From: Auricularia sp. M13
Taxonomy: Eukaryota > Basidiomycota > Agaricomycetes > Auriculariales > Auriculariaceae
Direction of reading: 5' to 3'
NCBI GenBank assembly: GCA_037042915.1
Contig: CM073202.1
Location: 992,001 to 1,056,000, forward strand
Length of the DNA: 64,000 nucleotides
The position numbers and the translations under genes are program-made. The notes under the pieces are model-generated. The model ran no database searches. It had not been told where the DNA came from and worked only from the letters and a program-made list of their open reading frames with translations. This document shows positions 1 to 10,362 of this stretch, in pieces. Within the stretch, counting starts at the first letter, position 1. Each line of letters opens with the position of its first letter.

Positions 1-629
1 CAAAAAAGTGTGCGCAGAGAAGGCAGCATCGGGGTGTGGTGATCCATGCGTGGCCATGGCCAGTATAATTGAGAGGCCCGGAGGTGCTGAAGAGCAGGAA
101 ATTTTGGTGCCAGAAGTTGGAGCTGAATCGAGTTGGTGTCTGGCTGGCTGTTCTCTGATATATCTTCGAGAAGAAGCCAGTTCAGTGCTGGCCAGGAAGT
201 GTCGAGAATGCGACTGAAGGTCTCCGTCGGACCACATAAGAATAGGTATACAATCCGCTCTCGGCAATTCCACAGCATCTCCTGCACTGCTTGGGTTGCG
301 AGTGGAGCATCGTGGATAATGCTTCGGAAGAGAGTAACGCCAATGCTAAGCGTGTGATCTCTGCTACGCAGGACAGCCGCCTTGAGGAGTGCAATCTCTG
401 CCCTCCACGTATGCGGCTCCAAGCATACGTCTGCTCTTGCCCATAAGGTGCCGTGGGTAAGTGCGAGCGTGCGCCAGGTCGAACAGGTCATTGCAACACG
501 ATTGAGGTCGTCAATTGGCAACCTTCTCCAGGTCATCAACCAGAGCTCGGGCATGATACGATGTAGCAAGGACTGGCTTGGACGGTGCATGGCGCTGAGA
601 TAGCGCAGGGCGCAGTGATTGTAGCTGCC
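1..629 (-). CDS. F-box/LRR-like protein, 3' end outside window
   Basis: One open minus-strand frame runs from a likely splice acceptor near 630 to the left edge without a stop. It reads a typical agaricomycete F-box start: MPELWLMTWRRLPIDDLNRV, then a segment of the form VAMTCSTWRTLALTHGTLW, followed by leucine-rich stretches (LNWLLLEDISE, LQHLRASQLYWP). Proteins of this type are substrate receptors of SCF ubiquitin ligases. Possible initiator codons are at 588-590 and 552-554; the in-frame sequence continues upstream to a CAG acceptor at 630-632, so a short first exon may be missing. The C-terminal part lies outside the window. The family call rests on the sequence pattern only. Confidence 0.55.
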
Positions 630-938
630 CTGTGTGCCAGGTGTTGACGAAGAGCAAAGTGAGATCCGCTCCGCGCAGTCGCCCAAAGTTTGTGACGACC
701 AACTTGGAAGCAGACATGAAGTCTACAACTGGCGAGAGAATGCATGGCATAAAGACAGACATTCATGCACCAAAAGAGGATATGCACTCCGGCTGCTTCC
801 GGACGGAATATGTCAAGCATGCATATGTAGAAAACAAATATGCACTGCGAGAGTGTGCTCTCTCTCATGTGCAGAAGACTGCACGCGACATAGAAAATCA
901 TATAAAATTTTTAAATGCTGTATCCACACCCAAAACTG
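630..938. other. Intergenic, no gene recognised
   Basis: This stretch lies between the F-box start and the 3' end of the next minus-strand gene. It contains short overlapping open frames on both strands, none with a recognisable motif. A first exon of the F-box gene could lie here. Confidence 0.4.
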
Positions 939-2071
939 CTATCCGGAAACTGTGAAGACCCATTCCTGGTCATTGAGAACACGGAGACTATCCTGTAGCT
1001 TTTTCTCCTTCTTGCGGTGCGTGACAAGCGCCCGCATGTAGGCATTCCAGACGCGGCGATGAGCAGTACTGGACGTGATCTTGCCATGGACAAACAGAGA
1101 CACTGTCTGCTCCACAGAATGCTGGATCGTGAAGGCCACAAGGCAGAAGGCCAATATGACTTGGGCAGGTCCGCTGGCAATGTCGGCGATTGCACCAGGG
1201 AGCGACGCCTGGTAAGGGCGCAGTGCCTGCATGAGATCGGATCCTGCAATTTCGACCTCGTGCTTCTGGTGTTCGGAAAGCAGATCCAAGATGTGCGTGC
1301 CACTCGTAGATTTCATGCTGTTGCCAGCAAAGTCGCAGAAAGTGAGGCTGTCAGGCTGACGACCGCAGCAAAGGGATGCCCATTCAGCCATGAGCTCTGC
1401 GAACGGGGAGCTGACTGGTGTCTGACAGATATGCTGAACAATGTAGGATGCGTGGTGGAGATACCATGCTGGGGCAATAGAATAGGCATGTGCATCAATG
1501 TCCGAAATTTCCACATCTTCGGCAGGCCACAGAATGCGAGCAACCTAGAAATTGTGAGTGTATTGCATAAGTATGGCTGTGATAACAATACCTGTGTTAC
1601 TCGCAAGGTCGAATATGGAAGCCCCAAGAGGATTTCGCCTTCCGTCAACGACAAGGGGCCGAGCGACGATGGAGGGTTTGCAATTCGCTCGTAAGGAACC
1701 AGAGTATATTTCATGTTGATAGCATCGGCGGCAGTAACCTTGTAAGGGTAAAAAATGACATCCTGGCGAGGGCGTTGCAAGACGAACTGCCCGACAGTAT
1801 ATGTCAGGTCGTCGGATGCTGAACGGGGTTGCCCCGGGGGGACAAGGATGGTCGAGTGCGATGCAGCATGTTTACTGCACTGCTGGGCCTGACCCAGAGC
1901 CATTGGGAATGGTAGCGGAGCAGACTGCTTGTTTCCAGTTTTGGAACGCACAGGACCTGTCAGAGGAGGCTTCCCCTCGTCGGCTCCCTTCCTGTTGTCG
2001 GCACTTGCAATTGACATTGGCTCCAGCTGTACAGGAATGAGGTGTACCTGTGATGGCATTGGGCGAGGCAT
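939..2071 (-). CDS. Uncharacterised two-exon protein, 361 aa
   Basis: Two exons (2071-1592 and 1544-939) join across a 47 bp intron with GTATTG donor and CTAG acceptor; both are exact codon multiples and give 361 residues. The N-terminal third is low-complexity and proline/serine-rich, with an optional in-frame intron near 2047-1990. The C-terminal two thirds look globular and partly helical (for example YLHHASYIVQHICQ and VILAFCLVAFTIQHSVEQTV), followed by a basic segment THRKKEKKLQ. I do not recognise the family. The promoter region carries a perfect 26 bp palindrome at 2226-2251 that resembles one upstream of the gene at 5706-7323, suggesting shared origin or regulation. Confidence 0.5.
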
Positions 2072-2199
2072 CCTGTTACAGGTTCAGTTGAAGGCGCAAG
2101 AGATTATGCAGTGAGAGTGTAGTCAGAGGCACAAGAGAGTAGGGAACACGCCGGTTACTTTTTTGGAGCTCAGCTTGAAACACATTCAATGGTGCACGT

Positions 2200-2251
2200 G
2201 TGACCGTCACAGATGTGACATGTTACTTTTGCGCGGGCGCCCGCGCAAAAG
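2200..2251. promoter_or_regulatory. Promoter hairpin (perfect 26 bp palindrome)
   Basis: Positions 2226-2251 form a perfect palindrome with arm CTTTTGCGCGGG. The preceding bases hold GTGACCGTCAC and GTGACATGTTAC. The site lies 155 bp upstream of the start at 2071. A very similar arrangement occurs at 7645-7694 upstream of another minus-strand gene. It could be an operator for a dimeric regulator or a small mobile-element end. Confidence 0.45.
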
Positions 2252-2331
2252 CTTCGGATGCTAATTTCGCAGATAGAAGCTCCATTTGAGGACGTTGAAG
2301 AGAAACATCCAGAAGCTATGTGGTGATATAT

Positions 2332-3589
2332 CTACTTGAATGCATCCCAAGAAATATGATCTGTGTCAGAGTCCCATCCATCTTCAGCCTCAGGGAATGT
2401 GCTCGGGCGAATGGCCGGACGCTGAGGCGCCTGCGCGGCGGGATTCTTCTTCTTGTAGTCTGCCTCCCAGCTTGCATGAACGCTGATGAGGCGCTTAAGC
2501 CAGCCGCTGACTCCAATCGTGACCTTGGCATTGGCCATGTCTGAGACAATGGCGGGCTGGGCTCTTTCTCCCCCTCGACCATAGATTGATTGCCACTCGT
2601 AGGCTTGGCAAGCCTGTTGGACCCACAGTGCACGACGCCCAACGACGGCACCCACATATGGTGCATAGATGGGGCCTGGGATGTTTCGAGCGGCAAGAAC
2701 GGCTGGAGGGGGGCGGCGAAGAGCGTAGACGAAGTTGATGTGCCTGACAAGGTCTGGAACTGGAATTGACGCCTTTGCGGACGCGCGGCCACTCAAGTTA
2801 CGGATTTCCTGAGCGATTGGATGCTCCCAGTATTTGGCCACAAGCTTCTGCATTGCCAATGCCTTTGCGTTTTTGTTGAGCTTGCCGTCGCTCGGGATGT
2901 CGCGCTTTGGTCTCAAGGGTGACAGAGGTACAATGATAGACGAGGTGGTGGGATTTTGCGGAACGGCGAGTGGAAGTGGGGAGATAGCCTATAGATATTC
3001 AGCAGAGGAAGTAGCAAAGATGATGCAAGCTGACCTCGAGAGAAAGCGGAAGCCAGGCAAGAGCAAAACCCTGAGCGGACCTCTCGCAAACAGTGGCTTG
3101 CACGTCGGGCAAGAGCACACCAAAGTAGTCCTTGGCGAACTCTGCAAGAAGCAAAGCATTGAGAGAAAGGTAGCCTTTGTGATGATAGGTAGCTTGGCCA
3201 TCAGACGAAAATGTAAACAGGTCGAGGACCTCGCGTTCGATGGAGAGATCAAGGGAGTTGTCGCAGATTAGTTGCACCTTACAGGGAAAGAGGCCTGCAG
3301 ATAATTCAGTTGATCTATTTATGTGTAAAATTTGAGAGTCGCACTCAGACTCTCTACTTCCTGCGCAACCTTGCGGCAGAGTTCTTGGACGGGCAGATGA
3401 AACATTTCGTCTCGCACAGTGAATTGCTTGAGTTCAGACGGATGTGGAGATGGAATAGTAGCATAGGTGCTGATCGTGGGCACGCCTGCCTCCAGGTATA
3501 TGAGCGCAATGACTGCCACAATATTGTATTTGCCGTCGGGAATTGTGTCACTTGCGTCCTTCTGTAGGCTGTCAGATTTGACTGGTATG
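2332..3589 (-). CDS. C-terminal exons of an uncharacterised protein (gene probably split)
   Basis: Three minus-strand exons can be joined. The first runs from about 3589 to near 3330 (contains DGKYNIVAVIALIYLEAGVP). The second starts after a CTGCAG acceptor near 3297 (contains VLDLFTFSSDGQATY). The third, reached by a 46 bp GT-AG intron, ends at the stop 2332 (contains PPPAVLAARNIPGPIYAPYV and an acidic tail EAEDGWDSDTDH). The reading frame is lost above 3590, where a repeat-filled block resembling a DNA transposon begins. Matching upstream exons may be those at 4890-5520. Family not recognised; probably a fungal lineage-specific gene, possibly no longer functional. Confidence 0.4.
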
Positions 3590-4345
3590 AATAAATAGGG
3601 ATAGGCACGGGTACGGGTAACCCATGCGGGTATGGTACCCACACCCGCCTTGGATATGAGTACGGGGTCCCTCATTGGAGATCCGCAACCCGCCGTACCC
3701 CCGGGTCTTGAAACCCGGTTCAGGCCTGCTCATCGGCGCTGGAGCTGGCAGCGAGCGCGCTCGCCCCGGGACTGACCAACCCGGGCGCCCTGAGCCCTCC
3801 AGCCCGGGCGCCCGCACGCGATTATGGCGCAGATTCGCCGTGCCAAACACCCGTACTGATGTATGGGCTGGCCGCGTCTTTGCGCCATTGCTGGAGCCAG
3901 CGACGAGCACGCACGCGCCGGCTTCGGCCAACCGCGGTGCGCAGGGCTCTCCATCCCCCACCTGCGTGTGCGGATACGACGCGCGAAGCAGCCCATACCG
4001 ATGTACGGGCTGGCAGCATCTTCGCGCCGTCGTTAGAGCCGGCGACGAGCATGCGCACGCCGGCTTCGGCCAACCACGGTTTGCAGGGCTCTCCATCCCC
4101 CCCATGCACGTGCGGATACGACACACCAAGCAGCCCGTACCTAGGTACGGGCTGGCACCGTTGTTTGAGCCTGCAACGAGCGCGCGCCTGGTGTGTGCGG
4201 ATTGCGGGTAGGGATATCCGTCTAACCCTCGGCCATAGACCCGTGCATCAACCCATAACCCGTGTGCATACACGGGTGGCACGGGTCTCACCCGCAGAGG
4301 GTATGGGTATGGGTACTCCTCAGGTTATCCGCGGGTTTGCCGTGC
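3590..4345. mobile_element. Candidate non-autonomous DNA element with CGGGTA-rich ends and internal 142 bp tandem repeat
   Basis: The block begins with runs of the CGGGTA type (3605-3660) and ends with the corresponding GGGTATGGGTATGGGTA runs (4296-4316), so its termini are loosely inverted copies (TAGGGATAGGCACGG against TAGAGATCGGCACGG on the other strand). Inside are two and a fraction copies of a ~142 bp unit, each starting near GATGTA(C/T)GGGCTGGC (about 3859, 4001 and 4143). CGGGTA-rich ends are seen in some hAT-type elements. I could not define a clean target duplication. It interrupts minus-strand exons found on both sides. Confidence 0.4.
3859..4160. repeat. Tandem repeat, ~142 bp unit
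   Basis: Two full units and the start of a third are visible. The shared landmarks, in order, are GGGCTGGC, GAGC(C)AGCGACGAGCA-like, CCGGCTTCGGCCAACC, GCAGGGCTCTCCATCCCCC and TGTGCGGATACGAC-like. Units differ by scattered substitutions. Confidence 0.7.
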
Positions 4346-4889
4346 CGATCTCTACGGCGCATGATAACAGGGACACACATTTGAGTGACGCATAAGCTCA
4401 CGGCCAGTATTCTATTTTATGGTAAGCAGAATGGAGAGAGAATACAAATCACACTCACGACTAGGTCAGATGAACGATAAACAATCAACTCCTGACAGGT
4501 GTTCTGCGCGTCGGACTCCTGGGAACAATAAGAACACATGCTGATAAGGACAAAGAATGCTCACATCAGTCTGCTGGGAGTGCATGGAGGTCAACGAGAC
4601 TGCTGACCCAACGTCATTGCCGCCTGGCTGGTTTCCATCCTATATAAATTGTTCACAGTGACCAGGGCAGTCAAAAGACAGACTACATACTAAGTCAATT
4701 GACATCCTTGCGACTTTGCCGTGGTCCGCATTGATCTGATGTTTGTACTGTGAACAAAGCTGTCAGACCGGCAGGCAAGGCAGAGCGCAAGATCCAGTTG
4801 GACCCACCACTGGGACGTTCTCCATGCTAGTGTTCCTCGCTTTGCCGTCGCCGTCTGGGATCTTCACGGATGGATTGAGCCTGGTTCTG

Positions 4890-5520
4890 ATCCATGACCA
4901 GCGCAACAAAAGAACCCACCTTGGAGCTGACTGTTACGTCCTTGTTGACATTGTTTATAGTATCCTGAATGCCAAAACATCAGCAGCCGTGTTAAGCGAG
5001 ATTAAGCGTGTTGAAACAAAACACACATACCAGAGATTCGCTCATTGGGACATCGTCATTGCCATCCGCGTCGTCTTCATGCAGCTAGAATTTAAGAGCC
5101 ATTAGAATGGAAGGCAGAGGTGCAGAACAGCACATAGCACCATTGAATCGTCCCTCGCTTCCCTTTCGCTGTCCTGCAGATTGTTTAATATATCAGAGCT
5201 CTAGAATTATAAATTAAGGATAACATACTGGGCGGAAGAGCTTGCCATTCGAGATGAGCTTGAATAAGAAGTCTGCATAACGACTTTGGCCTGTCGGTGT
5301 ATGCCCAAGTAGATCCCAGTCGACAAAGACTCCCTCGGCAACGATGCGTGCGAGAACCTGGTCCCTAGTTTTTAGTTGGGAAGATCCAGCAAGATTCTTT
5401 AGGCCCTTATGGTCGGTGACAAAGATTCGAACGAGCTCCTGCGATTGCAAGGTGGGCAGAAGGTTGCGCGAAGTCAAACATGCATACTTTGCAGTCAGTG
5501 AGGCTAAGTTTTTCCCTGGC
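4890..5520 (-). CDS. Upstream exons of an uncharacterised protein
   Basis: The longest exon ends at 5229 with a GTATGT donor and reads SLTAKYACLTSRNLLPTLQ, then VDWDLLGHTPTGQSRYADFL. Below it lie tiny exons with consistent splice signals: DSEREARDDSM, then LHEDDADGNDDVPMSESL, then DTINNVNKDVTVSSK, ending near 4900. The 5' end was not resolved. These exons may have belonged to the same gene as the exons at 2332-3589, separated by the repeat block at 3590-4345, but continuity was not shown. No known domain recognised. Confidence 0.35.
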
Positions 5521-5705
5521 AAGTCGTGTTAGTGACGGCATACAATAGCAGGTAGCAGACAAGCATACAAGCAGGCTGCATCAAGCTTTGTTTGAACCAT
5601 AGGCAACGGCGGAGGGCACAGTACGTTTGTGGACAAGGACGAGAGGACATAAGCTCTCGGAATCAAATTTTATGATCTCTCGTCGAGGATCTGCACGAAT
5701 GTGGA

Positions 5706-7323
5706 CTAGATGGTGCCAATACAGTTATGCAGAATTTTTCCCCTCCTTCTTAGCGCCTTCCTGAACGCATCCCATGTGGTGTGCTGCTTCGTAGAGTACT
5801 CCTCCCTGAGAGTGGGACTACACTTCTCATAGAGAGGTGCGTGAAGGTGCCAAGTGCTGGAGTTGAAGCGATACTCTGGGAACGCCACAGCGAAAGCAGA
5901 CGCGTTCGTGCTCCCACGCTGAGTGATGGCCTCCTTAAAGAGCTCAAAGCCTTTTGCCATGTCAGCGTAATAATAAAGAGGCCAGCCTTGCCCGCGGCGC
6001 CCTCTCGTTGGTGTTCCCCTGCAAATTTTCTTAACTGACAACACCTTTCTCCTGCATAAAGTAAAACTTACATTGTACTGGATGAAGGCGACGATGGTTG
6101 AGCATGTTCATGTTTTATGACTGCACGTAGACTTGTAGAACCAGAGCCGCCATCGTCGTCGTCTGAGACCAGGATTGGTACATCCTTGGACCCTGGCGAA
6201 CGAATACATAACTGCTACTGTACCTCAGCGTGGAGACTTGTAAAATGACAGAGACCCCATACCTTACGTGGCCTGGCAGTGGACGGTTCCTCATCGCATG
6301 CAGCTGGACGCTTTTTCGAGGGGGTCTTTGCTATAGCCGGCTCAACCTTGACCTCGAAGACCTCGTTGTGAGATTGCGGCATCACAAGACCCCCAGTCGG
6401 GACACCAGCAGAGACGTCGAGGGCACAGAAGTGAAGAGTATTGACGCCGTCGACATCAATGTCTGGGGATGCACTAGAAAAGTGAACCCAGTGACGGAGT
6501 GTTCCGTCAAACCACCTGCATCGCTGAGCACCGATGTCAAGAAGCTCTGCGATTAGCGTGTGGTGTTTGGGATGGAACAACCGCCCGTCATGAACAACTC
6601 TGGCAATCTCCGCAGGCTGGTCTTGCTGTTAATAAAGTGTCAGTACGAGCAGGTCGAGACAAAGACACATCCTGCATACCTTTGACCACCAATAAATAGT
6701 GAGCGTACGACCTGGAGTTTTGTGCTGCTGCGCTGCCTGGAGCTGCCGGCGTGCGAGTTCCTCGGATTTGATCGAGTCGTACTGAACCTCGTACAGAGTG
6801 CTGATGTACTGGCCGTTAATTGGAGGGCGGTTAGCAACTGCACCGGAAGTTGCAGAAGGTTCCACGGCAGACGCGCGCACGCCCTTGTGATCTCCCACAC
6901 GGCATACACCTCGGAATCCACGATCTGCACGAAGCAGTCGGCAGTCCTTCGAACAGGTGCCACAGACGCAGTCCTTGTTGACAAAACCCTTACCCTGGCA
7001 TGCAACACCAGGGCAGGGAGTCCGCCTTTCGACCTCGCCAGGATTGAGGATACGCTTGGCTTTCGGGCCCTTGGCAATGTCGTCTCTCCAGACGAAGCAC
7101 TTGCAGGCTTCAGCAAAATTAGCGTTCTTGTCGAGGCACTAAGGTCACAGTCAACGGCAATACTGATGACTGCAATATTGGAACATACGATCTGGTACCA
7201 CATATTCTTGTGTGCTGGATCTTCTTTACCAGCACAGAGCATGGGTGGGCTCAGGTACCCATCACAGCGAGGGCATTTATTGAGCCAGCTCGGTGCTGGG
7301 TATTTGGGTGACCCCTCACTCAT
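5706..7323 (-). CDS. Uncharacterised cysteine-rich five-exon protein, 470 aa
   Basis: Five exons (7323-7189, 7138-6680, 6625-6263, 6214-6072, 6018-5706) join across introns of 48-54 bp to exactly 471 codons. The N terminus carries paired cysteines: CPRC at residues ~17-20, CKCFVWRDD, CPGVACQGKG and CVCGTCSKDC, which look like a metal-binding cluster. Then come a helical segment (EELARRQLQAAQQ), the strand TLTIYWWSK, a middle domain beginning EIARVVHDGRLFH, an acidic linker VSDDDDGG and a C-terminal block with YYYADMAKGFELFKEAI. I believe this resembles a lineage-specific family of wood-decay basidiomycetes, but I know no function. Its promoter contains a hairpin and a 42 bp direct repeat. Confidence 0.6.
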
Positions 7324-7538
7324 CCCGTTGCGAAGCGACGAGAGAGAGGAGAATTTTGGAAGAGAGATAAAGAGAGACAAACACAGTAGGGACATAAAGT
7401 CTGTGGCGACGCGAAAACGGTTGTTCACACAGTGAGTGATGCATGTCAGAAATTTACATATGCAAATTTCAGATGCACCGACTTGTAAACCCTGGACATC
7501 GGACTTCGTCAGTTTCCAGCGTTGAGTGTATTGACACA

Positions 7539-7622
7539 CCAAGATCGTACTATAGTTCAAGGAAACAGTGCGGACTCAGACCAAGATCGTACTGTAGTTC
7601 AAAGAATCAATTCGGACTCATA
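7539..7622. repeat. Two adjacent 42 bp direct repeats upstream of the gene at 7323
   Basis: Units 7539-7580 and 7581-7622 both begin CCAAGATCGTACT and contain GTTCAA and GGACTCA; they differ at several positions. They lie 216-300 bp upstream of the start codon at 7323. Confidence 0.75.
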
Positions 7623-7644
7623 CTCACCAAGGAACTTCCTGTAA

Positions 7645-7694
7645 GTCACTGTCACACGTGACCGTTACTTCTGCGCGAGCTGTCGCGCAGAAGT
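7645..7694. promoter_or_regulatory. Promoter hairpin similar to that at 2200-2251
   Basis: Perfect 12 bp arms (ACTTCTGCGCGA, 7667-7678 and 7683-7694) surround a 4 nt loop. It is preceded by GTCACTGTCACACGTGAC, which includes a CACGTG box. The order of elements matches the site at 2200-2251. It lies about 340 bp upstream of the start at 7323. Confidence 0.45.
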
Positions 7695-7699
7695 GTCGG

Positions 7700-10362
7700 A
7701 ACCAAATTCACTCCGGCAGAAGTTGGTTTGTCTTGTGGCGAAGATATTCAGGTTGCATATAATGTGTTGATCTTCCACGTATACACAGATAGCATTTATT
7801 GCTGACCCCAAGGCCTTGATTTCGAACATGGACGCTCGAATCGTAGCAGTCAATACAGGGAACAAGAATTTGCATTCCAGGATCTACTAATCACATATCT
7901 GAAATACGGCAATGCATTGACGGAATGTGCGCATGCATGGCCCTGGTCATACTATGGATATTGCGAATACATACGTCAGTGGATTAATTCCCTAGTAGCT
8001 GCACTTGCCCATGACCTCGGTCGTCGACATCCAGTATGTCCAGCCCCACCCGCTCTGATTTCATGCATTTTAAACATAGGTCGCGCTGACTGGGACGTCG
8101 AGCCCATCAGACCTATTCAGCTGCTCCCACGCAGCGAGCCTGGCTACATGCAGTTGTACCATGGGCCTATGCCGTGCACATTCAAGTTCTATTGTGTGCA
8201 TGAAGCGTGAGCATCGCACGTGGAGAGGACAACTGACGGTAAAAACATACCACACCTGATGTTGTGTTTTTGCCGGGTCTTGCCTACAACCAACGAGGTA
8301 AATGCGCAGTACCGCGACGCCTGTGCGCACGCTGTTGATAGATGCTATGCACTCGACGCGGGCAGCCGAACGACCGGCCACTGAGCCCGGAAGCCCATCT
8401 GGTACGGTCCCGCGGTTGCTTACTGGGTGTTTGCGCGGGCTCAGCGGCCGGTGGTGCTGACCCTGTGAGCCTTTTTGGCCGCCCACGCTGAGCGCAGCCG
8501 CGGCTCCCACCCACGCACGAAGATCGTGTGCCCAGATGCCGGGCTGCTGGGCGTGTGCTCGGGCGGCCGAAAGGCTCCCGGCGTAGACACGTCCAGCCGC
8601 TGAGCCCGCGCAAATGCCTAGCAACACGACACGGTAGGGCTGCCAGCGTCAGAATGCGTGCATCCTGAAGCGGGGAGTGAAGACTCACCTATGAGGCCTG
8701 CATGATGCAGGTCGGCGTTGGTAGCTAGTTCTGCGCCCAGGTGATGGCCTTCGCAAAGAAGGGCAGCTGGGCCCTGGACATGGTCGCCGTTGAAGACATG
8801 TCCACTGGCAGTCTGGCAGTGCTCGGCAGCTGGACGTGTAATATGCCCACGTCAGCATTCATTACCCGCGCTCACGCTGATATGAAAGCCCTGCGCGTAC
8901 CCATGCAGCAAGTCCTGTGCGGTGTCATGTAGGCGTTATGTTGATGTTGAGCACGCTCTGTGCTGCCAACCTAGGTACTGTGAATGAGACCGACACACGA
9001 CTGGGAGGACCGATTGGTACTTACCATACCTCTGCTACAACGTGGTCACCATGTCCACACTGCACCGAGCACGGCATTGAATGGCTGCAACTGAAAAGAC
9101 AAAAAGATTAATGAGAGAAGTTAGGCCGCTATCACCCATGCGCTCAGTGCCCAGGAGGCCTGGAATGCCGAAGGATATGGTGAGTATGATGATTGCCTTC
9201 ATAAGAGGGTTGTACAGACTGTTAAAGTAGTGCGACTGTCACATAGCTGAGGACAGCGAGATTGTGCGCCTCGAGGGTGGTGGTTGAGAAAAGAACATCG
9301 CGAGTTGCCAGGTGTGCCGTGGACGCAAATTAGGACAAATCTCAGGCTGCAGGGCCATTAAAACGCCGACTACATGGGAATGGATGCCCACGCTGTCGGC
9401 TATCCAGACTTGCGAGTGAAAGCTGTGATACTGGAACTTGCACAAACCACGATCACACATGCATGTGCAATCGATAGGCATCCAAATTCGACGAGCAAGG
9501 TATCCAGTACGGCCACCCCCCTGTGGAATTCAACGACACGAGCATGAATGTCGGGATTGACGTATGCTTGAATGTCGCGTAGTTACGACATTCATGGCGA
9601 CACGGTGCATATGCATATGTCAGTTCTAACATGAGCGACTTGTCGGTCCAGGCATGCATAGCCAGTAAATGGCGCATGGATTCCCCGATTTCGGTGTATG
9701 CATTTCTGGATTACAGGCGTGCATAGTCCATGGAATTCCATGGACTCCATGGAATCTCCCGGGCAGCATCGTCGACGATCTCAACAAGCAAACAGTCGGA
9801 CTTAGCCGAATGTGTCCGCAATGAGCAGCACGTCTGTCAGTGTGAGACCATCTTTCACTCGCCCTATGGAGAATGGAACTGGAATTGGAAAGAAAAAAAA
9901 AAAAGTCAAGGCCCGGGGCCGTAGACGGCCCCCATCTTTCTCAAATTTCCTCATAGAGCTTTGCCAACACCAACACTGTTTGGCTTCATATTCAAGGTAT
10001 CGTGAACAACTTGAGATTTTGACAAATCCCCAAGGTAGAATGAAAATCAAATTGAAACTTGGCTCTGAAGCTGTACTTATAGGTTAATAAGTAACTCACG
10101 CTTTTAGTCTCCGCCATGGCGCGCGCGCACAGCCGTCTCGGATTTCAGCCTGATCGGCCAGGGCAATCTTCGTCGATGCTGTAGGTATTTCTATCAAAAG
10201 GCCGAGTTTTCTCGGACGCGCCAAGGGCCAAGGCATGCCGCGGGCCCGGTTGCCCGTAAATCCGATTGCGATTGCCGTAAGGGTTACATAATCCCAGGCA
10301 TCTTTAAAAAGTGGGCGCATGGGGCGCATGCTGTGACGCGCCGTTCACTCGCCCTCGTCCCC
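7700..10362. other. No gene supported
   Basis: Many short open frames occur on both strands, including overlapping GC-rich ones at 8070-8690, but none shows a domain or a convincing exon chain. A cluster of CCATGGA(A/C)T-type palindromic words lies at 9729-9756 and an A-run at 9891-9903. The last ~60 bp form the promoter and leader of the MFS gene. Confidence 0.4.

Noticed and set aside
3601-4345. Telomere-like repeats (GGGTA-type runs)
   Set aside because: They are short, occur in both orientations at the two ends of one block and are internal to a gene-bearing region, so a transposon terminus is more likely.
8070-8690. GC-rich overlapping minus-strand frames of 185 and 134 codons
   Set aside because: There is no motif, no splice chain and comparable openness in several frames; composition alone explains them.
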